A stretch of DNA of 5,194 bases from SIG603 sp964369415. Lineage in GTDB: Bacteria; Bacillota; Clostridia; Oscillospirales; Acutalibacteraceae. Location: assembly GCA_964369415.1 (NCBI GenBank), contig CAYJFP010000048.1:1-5194 (forward strand). Direction: 5' to 3'. Below, piece after piece: positions 1 through 5,136 of the stretch. Both the position numbers and the translations under genes were made by a program. How positions within the stretch are numbered: the stretch's first letter is position 1; each line of letters starts with the position of its first letter. Below the pieces are notes generated by a model. That model did no database searches, was not told where the DNA came from, and saw only the letters and a list, made by a program, of their open reading frames with translations.

Positions 1-126
1 ATGACTAATGGTGAATGGCTAATGGTGAATGACTAATGGTGAATGGCTAATGGTGAATAGCTAATGGTGAATGGCTAATGGTGAATAGCTAATGGTGAAT
101 GGCTAATGGTGAATGACTAATGGTGG
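1..126. repeat. Tandem array of nine 14-bp units
   Basis: Nine consecutive 14-base units with consensus ATRRCTAATGGTGA fill these bases exactly. The variation sits almost entirely at the third and fourth bases (GA, GG or AG), apart from a final G in the last unit. The array starts at the first base of the window, so the true copy number is unknown. It is not coding: each unit carries TAA and TGA, and because 14 is not a multiple of three the stops fall in every frame; the reverse complement also carries TAG. It lies just downstream of the ABC ATPase gene on the minus strand. Such arrays are prone to slippage, so copy number may vary between strains. There are no spacers, so it is not a CRISPR array. 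Confidence 0.93.
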
Positions 127-164
127 ATGACGCTAAAACAGCCCTTCACCCTTCACTTTTAGTC
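115..164. repeat. Imperfect inverted repeat at the array edge
   Basis: The last array unit (115-129, beginning GACTAATGGTG) can pair with 150-164 (CCTTCACTTTTAGTC), with about 11 of 15 positions complementary plus a possible G-T pair. The stretch 143-170 therefore reads like a degenerate array unit in the opposite orientation. It lies between the ABC ATPase stop codon and the array, where a terminator would be expected, but no T-run follows on the minus strand. I do not call it a canonical terminator. Confidence 0.45.
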
Positions 165-170
165 CTTAGT

Positions 171-1025
171 CTAATTGTTAGTGGCATAGCAAAGCATAAT
201 GTCATCAATCGTGGGTTTTTCCAAAATCACGTTTGGGACATTTCGCTTAAATTCACTGAAATCGTTGGTGATTCCGCTGAAACCATAGCTTGTGATATCG
301 CATTTTTTTAGCTTGGATTTTAAGTTTTCTGTCAAATATTTTGTGTCGCCTTTTACCAATCGGTGCGACTCGATAAGTTCGTCTTTGTCCTTGCAGAAAA
401 TAATCTCACCATCGTTGATAAGCACTAAGGAGTCGGCGATTTTGTCTAAATCCGAGGTAATATGAGTGGAAAAAAGAATTGATTTTTCGCCATTTTTCAT
501 GTAATCGCTCAAAATATCCAGAATTTGACTTCTAACCAAAGGGTCGAGACCGCTTGTCGGCTCATCCATTATCAGTAAGTCGGCCTCGTGAGAAAGTGCT
601 AGAGCAAGCGAAAATTTCATCCTCATTCCCTTGGATAAATCAGCGATTTTCTTAGAGCGTTCAAGAGATAGGGTAGAGCAAAGTTCCTTGTATTTATCTT
701 CGTTCCAGTTCTTATATGATGGAGCGATGACGCCTTTCATCTCGTCGAGCGTAAAGTGGTCGTAAAAACAGCCCTCGTCAAAAACCACGCCAATTTTTTG
801 CTTTATTTCTTTTTCGTTACCCTTAAATTTCTTATCAAAAAAACTTATCTCGCCCTTAAAATCGGTCGAAAGCCCTAAAAGTGAGCGGATGGTAGTGGTT
901 TTTCCCGAACCATTTGTCCCAATAAAACCTACGACTAAACCGCTTGGAACCTCAAAACTTACGTCTTTAAGCGAAAAATTCTTATAATTTTTATTTAGAT
1001 TTTTAACCGTTATTGCATTCTTCAT
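171..1025 (-). CDS. ABC exporter ATP-binding protein, BcrA/YtrB-like
   Basis: The 284-residue protein is a nucleotide-binding subunit of an ABC-2-type exporter, expected to hydrolyse ATP at the inner face of the membrane together with a separate permease. Motifs in order are Walker A GTNGSGKTT (36-44), a Q-loop region VVFDEG (80-85) with Asp83 where Gln is usual, an ABC signature LSKGM (130-134) instead of LSGGQ, Walker B LLIMDEP (150-156), D-loop SGLDP (158-162) and the switch His188 in STHIT. The tail (about 225-284, ending near PTIDDIML) is typical of this exporter subfamily. The ATG start has an AGAGG ribosome binding site 8 bases upstream, inside the last codons of the GntR gene, so the two form one operon. 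GntR plus ATPase pairs like this (B. subtilis ytrAB type) are linked to antibiotic or cell-envelope responses in some species; the substrate here is unknown. No permease gene follows in the 170 bases available downstream. Confidence 0.93.
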   Translation of the reverse strand: MKNAITVKNLNKNYKNFSLKDVSFEVPSGLVVGFIGTNGSGKTTTIRSLLGLSTDFKGEISFFDKKFKGNEKEIKQKIGVVFDEGCFYDHFTLDEMKGVIAPSYKNWNEDKYKELCSTLSLERSKKIADLSKGMRMKFSLALALSHEADLLIMDEPTSGLDPLVRSQILDILSDYMKNGEKSILFSTHITSDLDKIADSLVLINDGEIIFCKDKDELIESHRLVKGDTKYLTENLKSKLKKCDITSYGFSGITNDFSEFKRNVPNVILEKPTIDDIMLCYATNN

Positions 1026-1030
1026 TGTAG

Positions 1031-1405
1031 TTACCTCTCATCATAAAGTATATCCATCATCTCTTTTAATTCCTCTTTAGAAATAGAAAGAAGCTTTGCA
1101 GATTTTATCATGTCCTCCATTTTTTCTTCGACCACACGTCTTTTAGACTCTTTTAATAGCTCCAAATTTCCAGTGGCTACCGAAGTGCCTATGCCGGCCT
1201 GACTTATTACAAAGCCCTCTTTTTCAAGCTCTTCGTACACTCTTCTTATGGTTAGCACGCTTACCTTTAAGTCGCTGGCGAAAACTCGAATCGAGGGCAG
1301 CAACTCGCCTTCTGAGAGCTCTGAGCTGAAAATAGCCTCTTTAATCTGCTCTTTAATCTGGATGTAAAGAGGAGTGTCGGACATATTTGAAATTACAATT
1401 CTCAA
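1031..1405 (-). CDS. GntR-family repressor, YtrA subfamily
   Basis: A 124-residue DNA-binding regulator. The N-terminal winged helix-turn-helix shows the family pattern: PLYIQIKEQIKEAI (12-25), LPSIRVFASDLKVSVLTIRRVYEELEKEG (36-64), then the wing with AGIGTSV (70-76). The remaining roughly 45 residues form a short charged helical tail (about 85-124), the dimerisation tail of the YtrA subfamily. There is no large effector domain, which separates it from FadR, HutC or MocR types. The start is TTG: a full AAAGGAGG site lies 6 bases before it, whereas the next candidate, ATG at codon 8, has no ribosome binding site. It is the first gene of an operon with the ABC ATPase and most likely represses that operon, as YtrA-type regulators do. 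The inducing signal cannot be read from the sequence. Confidence 0.92.
   Translation of the reverse strand: MRIVISNMSDTPLYIQIKEQIKEAIFSSELSEGELLPSIRVFASDLKVSVLTIRRVYEELEKEGFVISQAGIGTSVATGNLELLKESKRRVVEEKMEDMIKSAKLLSISKEELKEMMDILYDER
1034..1038 (-). promoter_or_regulatory. Ribosome binding site of the ABC ATPase, inside gntR
   Basis: AGAGG on the minus strand lies 8 bases before the ATPase ATG and is made of the last two sense codons of the GntR gene (GAG AGG, then the TAA stop). Only five bases separate the GntR stop from the ATPase start. This arrangement predicts translational coupling and supports both the start choice and the operon. Confidence 0.75.
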
Positions 1406-1411
1406 GATAAA

Positions 1412-1419
1412 CCTCCTTT
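1412..1419 (-). promoter_or_regulatory. Strong ribosome binding site deciding a TTG start
   Basis: AAAGGAGG on the minus strand lies 6 bases upstream of TTG at 1405-1403. The perfect Shine-Dalgarno match is what selects the TTG as the start of the GntR-family gene over the in-frame ATG seven codons later. Confidence 0.8.
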
Positions 1420-1440
1420 AATGTGCTGTTATAATATACA

Positions 1441-1454
1441 CACTATACACTATA
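1441..1454 (-). promoter_or_regulatory. Tandem heptamer over the -10 box, candidate GntR operator
   Basis: Two perfect adjacent copies of TATAGTG on the minus strand (1448-1454 and 1441-1447) cover the -10 box and its upstream edge. They contain one AGTGTA and one AGTGTG hexamer; from memory, AGTGTA is the half-site reported for B. subtilis YtrA, although there the half-sites form an inverted pair and here they run in the same direction. A protein bound here would block RNA polymerase, fitting autorepression. The assignment is inference. Confidence 0.5.
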
Positions 1455-1470
1455 TAAACTTTATTGTCAA
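1442..1470 (-). promoter_or_regulatory. Sigma-A promoter of the gntR-ABC operon
   Basis: On the minus strand a perfect -35 box TTGACA (1465-1470) is followed by a 17-base spacer and a -10 box TATAGT (1442-1447, five of six to consensus). The expected transcription start is near 1435, giving a leader of about 30 bases that contains the AAAGGAGG site. No other gene lies between this promoter and the GntR start. Confidence 0.8.
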
Positions 1471-1532
1471 TAGGTAAATAAAAAATAGTTAAAAATAAAA
1501 CGTATATTAACGCTAAAATACAGTAATTAGGC

Positions 1533-1562
1533 AAAAAAATCCACCTCGCAAAAGCAAGGTGG
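1533..1562 (-). terminator. Rho-independent terminator of the CdaR/PucR-like gene
   Basis: On the minus strand CCACCTTGC, loop TTTT, GCGAGGTGG forms a 9-bp stem (one U-G pair), followed by A and seven T residues. It begins nine bases after the stop codon of the upstream regulator gene. It separates that gene from the gntR-ABC operon, which has its own promoter. Confidence 0.92.
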
Positions 1563-1571
1563 AAAATGAAA

Positions 1572-2657
1572 TTAGAATTTTGTTGGGTTTGAGCTTAGAT
1601 ACTTCTTAACCATTAAAGCAACTTTGAAAATAATCGCATCTTCAAACTCTCTTAGATCAAGACCAGTGATTTTCTTGATTTTTTCAAGTCTATAGACAAG
1701 AGTATTTCTGTGAACGAATAGCTTTCTTGAAGTTTCGGACACATTAAGGTTGTTTTCAAAGAATTTTTGAATGGTAAATAAAGTCTCATGATCAAGGGAC
1801 TCGATAGAGCCTTTCTTGAACACTTCTTTTAAGAAAATTCCGCAAAGAGTGGTCGGCAGCTGATAGATAAGTCTTGCAATACCAAGATTATCGTATCTAA
1901 CGATAGGTCTTTCTGTATCGAAAACCTTTCCGACTTCAAGTGCGACTTGAGCCTCTTTAAAAGATTTAGCAAGATCCTTTGTACCCTCTACAACCGTACC
2001 GATACCGACGGTGCAGTGTGTATAAAATTCACTTGAAAGCGTATCGACGATAGAGCTTGCAAGCTTTTCAATATCCTTAGGGTCGATGTTATGCTTGATT
2101 TCTTTTACAAGAACTATGTCGGTTTCGTTTATGCTGATAACAAAATCTTTACTCTTATCAGGGAAAAGATTTTGAAGAATATCATAAACAGATATATCAG
2201 TTCTGTTAGAAATTTTGATAAGCATGCAAACACGGGCAACATCATTATTAAAATGTAGTTCTCTACTCTTCAAATAAATATCACCTGAAAGGATGTTATC
2301 AAGGATAACATTTTTGATAAAATTACTTCTATCATATTTTTCATCATAATATTGTTTAATACTACTTAGTGAAATAGATAAAATATTCGCATATTTTATA
2401 GCCTCACTGTCTGTTCCATCAACAAAAACCGCATATTCAGATTTAGAAGCGCTTCCAAAGGTTTTAAAAGTATATCTACCTACAACAAAAGGAGTTTGAA
2501 CTGAAAAATCTTCGGTCGTTATGCCTTCCATATTCTCTCCGATTTTGCCAAGTTCACTGCACGCAATAATACAAGTGGACTTATCTATTACACCTAAAAC
2601 TCGCTCTATAGAATCCTTCATTTGATGGATAACGCCCTGAAACAATCTATTTGACAT
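1572..2657 (-). CDS. CdaR/PucR-family transcriptional regulator
   Basis: A 361-residue regulator. The C-terminal segment (about 290-350) is the PucR/CdaR-type helix-turn-helix: a helix around FFENNLNVSETSRKL, then the hallmark VHRNTLVYRLEKIKKITGLDL (315-335). The middle (about 135-245) resembles the degenerate GGDEF-like domain of CdaR proteins, with VGIG (217-220) and the segment KDLAKSFKEAQVALEVG (227-243). The N-terminus (about 1-100) contains VIDKSTCIIACSELGKIGE, which loosely resembles the sugar-diacid recognition domain, but the match is weak and the ligand is unknown. The ATG is preceded by AAAGGAG at 8 bases. It is transcribed in the same direction as the neighbouring ATPase gene but has its own promoter and is flanked by terminators. 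Its place next to a MsmX/UgpC-type ATPase suggests a role in carbohydrate control; that is inference. Confidence 0.87.
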   Translation of the reverse strand: MSNRLFQGVIHQMKDSIERVLGVIDKSTCIIACSELGKIGENMEGITTEDFSVQTPFVVGRYTFKTFGSASKSEYAVFVDGTDSEAIKYANILSISLSSIKQYYDEKYDRSNFIKNVILDNILSGDIYLKSRELHFNNDVARVCMLIKISNRTDISVYDILQNLFPDKSKDFVISINETDIVLVKEIKHNIDPKDIEKLASSIVDTLSSEFYTHCTVGIGTVVEGTKDLAKSFKEAQVALEVGKVFDTERPIVRYDNLGIARLIYQLPTTLCGIFLKEVFKKGSIESLDHETLFTIQKFFENNLNVSETSRKLFVHRNTLVYRLEKIKKITGLDLREFEDAIIFKVALMVKKYLSSNPTKF

Positions 2658-2742
2658 TTCTACAACTCCTTTATTCTTTTATTTTCCCCATAAAAATAAT
2701 ATTTTGTATAGTACTCATAAAGTTCTAATTTTATTTTACACA

Positions 2743-2751
2743 ATTATAACA
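2743..2751 (-). promoter_or_regulatory. Extended -10 promoter of the CdaR/PucR-like gene
   Basis: The minus strand reads TGTTATAAT, a perfect extended -10 (TG, one base, then TATAAT). No good -35 box lies 16-18 bases upstream; that position is an A-tract next to the preceding terminator, which is acceptable for extended -10 promoters. Transcription would start near 2736, giving a leader of roughly 79 bases in which I see no recognisable riboswitch. It allows expression independent of the upstream ATPase gene. Confidence 0.6.
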
Positions 2752-2771
2752 AAAATTACAAGAGTTTTTTT

Positions 2772-2807
2772 AAAAAAAAAGTGCCTCAAAGGCGAAGCAC
2801 TTTTTTT
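2772..2807 (-). terminator. Rho-independent terminator of the MsmX/UgpC-like gene
   Basis: On the minus strand GTGCTTC, loop GCCTTT, GAGGCAC makes a 7-bp stem (one U-G pair; core 2781-2800), extended by an A-run before and a nine-T run after. It starts about 20 bases after the ATPase stop codon. The A and T runs on both sides make it potentially active in both directions. Confidence 0.92.
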
Positions 2808-2827
2808 ATTAATTTAAATTGTAATAA

Positions 2828-3946
2828 TTAGTTAAGAATTGTAACTTCTGTTTCTTTATCAAATAGGTGCATTTTGTTCATTTTAAATGCGATAGCAACA
2901 GAGTCACCAGCTTTAGCTTTAGATGTTGGATCAACACGAGCTGTAAGAGCATTTCCTTCGCAGTTTAGGTATAGGTATGTTTCAGCACCCATAAGCTCAG
3001 TAACTTCAACTTCAGCACTAGCTTTAGCATTTGACCATTTTTCAATGATGTCTGGCTCGTCATGTACGTCTTCTGGACGAATACCAAATACAACTTCTTT
3101 GCCTACATAAGCGTTAAGGTCTGTTAAAGCACCTGCAGCTTTGTCACTTGGAACGGCAATTTTAGCAGAACCGAATGATAGGAAGTAAGCGTCGCCTTCT
3201 TTAGAAAGAGAAGCATCGATAAAGTTCATTTGTGGTGAACCCATGAATCCAGCAACGAATTCGTTAACAGGCATATCATATAGGTTTTGTGGTGTATCAA
3301 CTTGTTGGATAAATCCATCTTTCATAACAACGATTCTGTCACCCATTGTCATAGCTTCTGTTTGGTCATGTGTAACATAGATAAATGTTGTACCAAGTTT
3401 TTGGTGCAATTTAATAATTTCTGTACGCATGGCTGTACGCAATTTTGCGTCTAAGTTTGAAAGAGGTTCGTCTAATAGGAAAACAGCAGGGTTTCTAACC
3501 ATAGCACGGCCCAAAGCAACACGTTGGCGTTGGCCGCCAGATAGCGCTTTTGGTTTGCGATCTAGCAAGTGCTCAATATCAAGAATACGTGCAGCTTCAC
3601 GAACACGTTTTTCAATTTCGTCTTTAGGTGTTTTGCGAAGTTCTAGGCCGAAAGCCATGTTTTTGTAAACTGTCATATGCGGATAAAGCGCATAGTTTTG
3701 GAAAACCATCGCGATATCGCGGTCTTTAGGGGGAACGTCGTTTACAAGGCGATCGCCAATGTATAATTCGCCTTTTGAAATTTCCTCAAGGCCTGCAATC
3801 ATACGAAGTGTTGTAGATTTGCCGCAGCCCGATGGGCCAACAAGGATAACGAACTCTTTGTCTTCAATCTCAAGGTTGAAATCTGAAACAGCGGTTACAT
3901 CGCCCGGATAAATTTTGTAAATGTTTTTTAAACTAATGCTTGCCAT
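2828..3946 (-). CDS. CUT1 sugar-importer ATPase, MsmX/UgpC/MalK type
   Basis: A full-length 372-residue ATPase of the carbohydrate importer (CUT1) family, working at the inner face of the membrane to power uptake of oligosaccharides or glycerol-3-phosphate-like substrates. All motifs are canonical: Walker A GPSGCGKST (37-45), Q-loop Gln83 in VFQNYALYPH, signature LSGGQRQRVALGRA (135-148), Walker B VFLLDEP (155-161), D-loop SNLD (163-166) and switch His193. The part after about residue 240 is the regulatory TOBE/OB region, with FGIRPEDV typical of MalK and UgpC. The ATG has AGGAGG five bases upstream. No binding protein or permease is adjacent, and it has its own promoter and terminator, so it is probably a shared ATPase serving several importers, as MsmX in Bacillus and MsmK in Streptococcus do. 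Automatic annotation often names such genes ugpC; the substrate cannot be told from the sequence, so I give no symbol. Confidence 0.95.
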   Translation of the reverse strand: MASISLKNIYKIYPGDVTAVSDFNLEIEDKEFVILVGPSGCGKSTTLRMIAGLEEISKGELYIGDRLVNDVPPKDRDIAMVFQNYALYPHMTVYKNMAFGLELRKTPKDEIEKRVREAARILDIEHLLDRKPKALSGGQRQRVALGRAMVRNPAVFLLDEPLSNLDAKLRTAMRTEIIKLHQKLGTTFIYVTHDQTEAMTMGDRIVVMKDGFIQQVDTPQNLYDMPVNEFVAGFMGSPQMNFIDASLSKEGDAYFLSFGSAKIAVPSDKAAGALTDLNAYVGKEVVFGIRPEDVHDEPDIIEKWSNAKASAEVEVTELMGAETYLYLNCEGNALTARVDPTSKAKAGDSVAIAFKMNKMHLFDKETEVTILN

Positions 3947-3969
3947 AGTAGCCTCCTGTGTATTTTATT

Positions 3970-3989
3970 GATACTCTTGACGAGTTATC
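3970..3989. promoter_or_regulatory. Imperfect inverted repeat, candidate operator
   Basis: GATACTC and GAGTTATC flank TTGAC, forming an inverted repeat with one unpaired base in the right arm. It spans the -35 box of the AraC-type gene promoter and would fall in the first bases of the leftward ATPase transcript. A protein bound here could affect both divergent genes; alternatively it is a weak leader hairpin. There is no direct evidence which. Confidence 0.35.
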
Positions 3990-4005
3990 TTTTTAATAAT
4001 ATAAT
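3977..4005 (+). promoter_or_regulatory. Sigma-A promoter of the AraC-family gene
   Basis: TTGACG (3977-3982, five of six) is followed by a 17-base spacer and a perfect TATAAT (4000-4005). The expected transcription start is near 4012, giving a leader of about 50 bases with a GAGGTG ribosome binding site. It occupies the same DNA as the leftward ATPase promoter. Confidence 0.72.
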
Positions 4006-4025
4006 AATAACAGGTAATTTAGCAA
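3996..4025 (-). promoter_or_regulatory. Probable promoter of the MsmX/UgpC-like ATPase
   Basis: On the minus strand TTGCTA (4020-4025, four of six) is followed by an 18-base spacer and TATTAT (3996-4001, five of six). The start would be near 3989, giving a leader of about 43 bases ending in AGGAGG. An alternative nearby is the extended -10 TGTTATTAT a few bases upstream, with a weaker -35. The region is very AT-rich, so the exact hexamers are uncertain, but a leftward promoter must lie within this 116-base gap unless the gene is read from within the AraC-type gene. Confidence 0.45.
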
Positions 4026-4049
4026 TAATCTATGGTAAAATATTGATAT

Positions 4050-4065
4050 GAGGTGTTAGTTTTTG
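4050..4065 (+). promoter_or_regulatory. Ribosome binding site and TTG start of the AraC-family gene
   Basis: GAGGTG (4050-4055) stands seven bases before TTG (4063-4065). The first in-frame ATG is codon 11 and has no comparable site in front of it, so TTG is the preferred start. Confidence 0.6.
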
Positions 4066-4884
4066 ATATTTGACAGCTCACAAGTTTGCAATATGGCATT
4101 TTGTGAAAAAATACAGCTTACAACAATTAGCACACCTTTGCAAAAGGCAGATATAATTTTAATTATTTTGCAAAGCGGCACAGCGGCAATTAGCACGCAA
4201 GGTGAAGAGCATATGCTTACAAGCAACAGCAATATGCTTGTGGTAAAAGGCGAAATTGATATTATGCCCACGCCCGAGTGCACTTTGCTTTGTTTTGGGC
4301 TTAATGGAATTGCGCCAAAGCTTGCGGCACAAAAGCTAACTTCGCCTTTATTCACACACGAAAACAATTGCACAAGCGCAAGAAACACAGCGCAGACGCT
4401 TTATAATATAAGCCGTGAAAAAACAAGGGTAAAAACGCAAAACGAACAAGCGTATAAACTTCTTTGTGAGATTGGCGATATAAAAGAAAGTGCCGCACAA
4501 AACGCTTTACCGGGCCTTGTTTCAGAGGCTATATTTCACATGAAAAATCATTTTTCACAGCTTTACGGCATAGAGGAATTAAGCGCCGAACTTTGCGTTA
4601 GCAAAAGCCATTTGGTTAGGGTTTTTTCAAAAAGCATAGGCGTTTCGCCCGGCGCTTATTTAACCAATTTAAGGCTTGAATATGCAAAAAATTTGCTTAT
4701 AAAAAACGAACACAGCCTTGAGATAGTGGCTGGTTTGTGTGGTTTTTCATGTGCAAATTATTTTTGCAAAGTTTTTAAAAAGCATGTTGGAATACCGCCG
4801 GGCGAATACAGAAAAGCACATGGTGAAAGCCATTATAAAAAAGCAGATTATTTTGATGACATAGAACAAAGCATGTTTGTATAA
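4063..4884 (+). CDS. AraC/XylS-family transcriptional regulator
   Basis: A 273-residue regulator. The C-terminal region (about 165-251) carries the two helix-turn-helix motifs of the AraC family: the first around IEELSAELCVSKSHLVRVFSKSIGVSPGAYL (170-200), the linker helix NLRLEYAKNLL (202-212), and the second around SLEIVAGLCGFSCANYFCKVFKKHVGIPPGEYR (218-250). The N-terminal 140 residues are not clearly assignable; strand-rich segments such as DIILIILQSGTAAIS (30-44) fit the small cupin-like ligand domain common in this family. The protein has ten cysteines, a fairly high number for a cytoplasmic regulator. A short acidic tail (about 252-273) follows the DNA-binding domain. It is divergent from the MsmX/UgpC-like ATPase with overlapping promoters, so it plausibly controls that gene and itself. 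Codon choice (frequent AGC, GCA and GCG) looks different by eye from the minus-strand genes. The ligand is unknown. Confidence 0.88.
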   Translation: MIFDSSQVCNMAFCEKIQLTTISTPLQKADIILIILQSGTAAISTQGEEHMLTSNSNMLVVKGEIDIMPTPECTLLCFGLNGIAPKLAAQKLTSPLFTHENNCTSARNTAQTLYNISREKTRVKTQNEQAYKLLCEIGDIKESAAQNALPGLVSEAIFHMKNHFSQLYGIEELSAELCVSKSHLVRVFSKSIGVSPGAYLTNLRLEYAKNLLIKNEHSLEIVAGLCGFSCANYFCKVFKKHVGIPPGEYRKAHGESHYKKADYFDDIEQSMFV

Positions 4885-4953
4885 AAACATATAATATTGG
4901 CAATGCTTATTTATGCTAGCCGAATAATGCACAAAGATATAAATTATTTGCAG

Positions 4954-4980
4954 GGGCGGCCAGTGGCCGCCCGTTTGTTT
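4954..4980 (+). terminator. GC-rich hairpin terminator after the AraC-family gene
   Basis: GGGCGGCC, loop AGT, GGCCGCCC forms a perfect 8-bp all-GC stem (4954-4972), followed by GTTTGTTT. It lies about 70 bases after the AraC-type stop codon. The T-tract is interrupted by G but the stem is very strong, so termination is likely. Its GC-only stem stands out in AT-rich DNA and it may also be a dispersed palindrome found elsewhere in the genome. Confidence 0.7.
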
Positions 4981-5007
4981 CCTTAAAAGACTATTTTCAT
5001 TGTGTAG

Positions 5008-5063
5008 TTCTTCTTTTCAGCGTGAAAAGAAGCAAAAGCGTTGGAGTTTGGCGAAAGCTAATA
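5008..5063. repeat. Direct repeat copy A with perfect hairpin
   Basis: The first copy of a 56-58 base repeat. Its first 33 bases are identical to copy B, which starts 129 bases later. Bases 5010-5032 are a perfect 10-bp inverted repeat, CTTCTTTTCA and TGAAAAGAAG around GCG. A less conserved part ends in AGCTAATA. No T-run follows the hairpin in either direction, so it is not a standard terminator. It looks like a dispersed noncoding element. Confidence 0.85.
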
Positions 5064-5136
5064 TGCCTTTTTGGGCAAGGTGAGTAATTTGTTATTTAAG
5101 CAGATGTAAATAATCAAGGCTGTTTGCGTTGAAACC

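Noticed and set aside
1..126. CRISPR-like array
   Set aside because: The 14-base units are directly contiguous with no unique spacers and no cas genes are present.
120..311. Plus-strand reading frame of 63 codons
   Set aside because: It mostly overlaps the well-supported ABC ATPase gene on the other strand, starts inside the tandem array, and has no ribosome binding site or family resemblance.
2658..2736. Possible riboswitch in the long leader of the CdaR/PucR-like gene
   Set aside because: The leader is AT-rich with no stable stem and no motif of a known riboswitch class that I can recognise.
2874..3110. Plus-strand reading frame inside the MsmX/UgpC-like gene
   Set aside because: It is fully antisense to a canonical ATPase gene and its translation shows no domain features; the same applies to the frame at 3429-3668.
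3880..3900. Possible catabolite-repression (cre) site near the start of the MsmX/UgpC-like gene
   Set aside because: The resemblance fails on spacing: the central CG and flanking half-sites are not at consensus distance.
4056..4388. Minus-strand reading frame of 110 codons with hydrophobic stretches
   Set aside because: It is antisense to the AraC-type gene; the hydrophobic look comes from reading its codons backwards, and no ribosome binding site precedes it. The frame at 4747-4932 is rejected for the same reason.
4899..4921. Weak inverted repeat GGC...GCC after the AraC-type gene
   Set aside because: Only five base pairs interrupted by mismatches; the perfect GC hairpin just downstream explains termination better.
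5022..5087. Possible 21-residue peptide from GTG through repeat copy A
   Set aside because: There is no ribosome binding site, and the matching frame in copy B diverges and stops earlier, so coding is not conserved.
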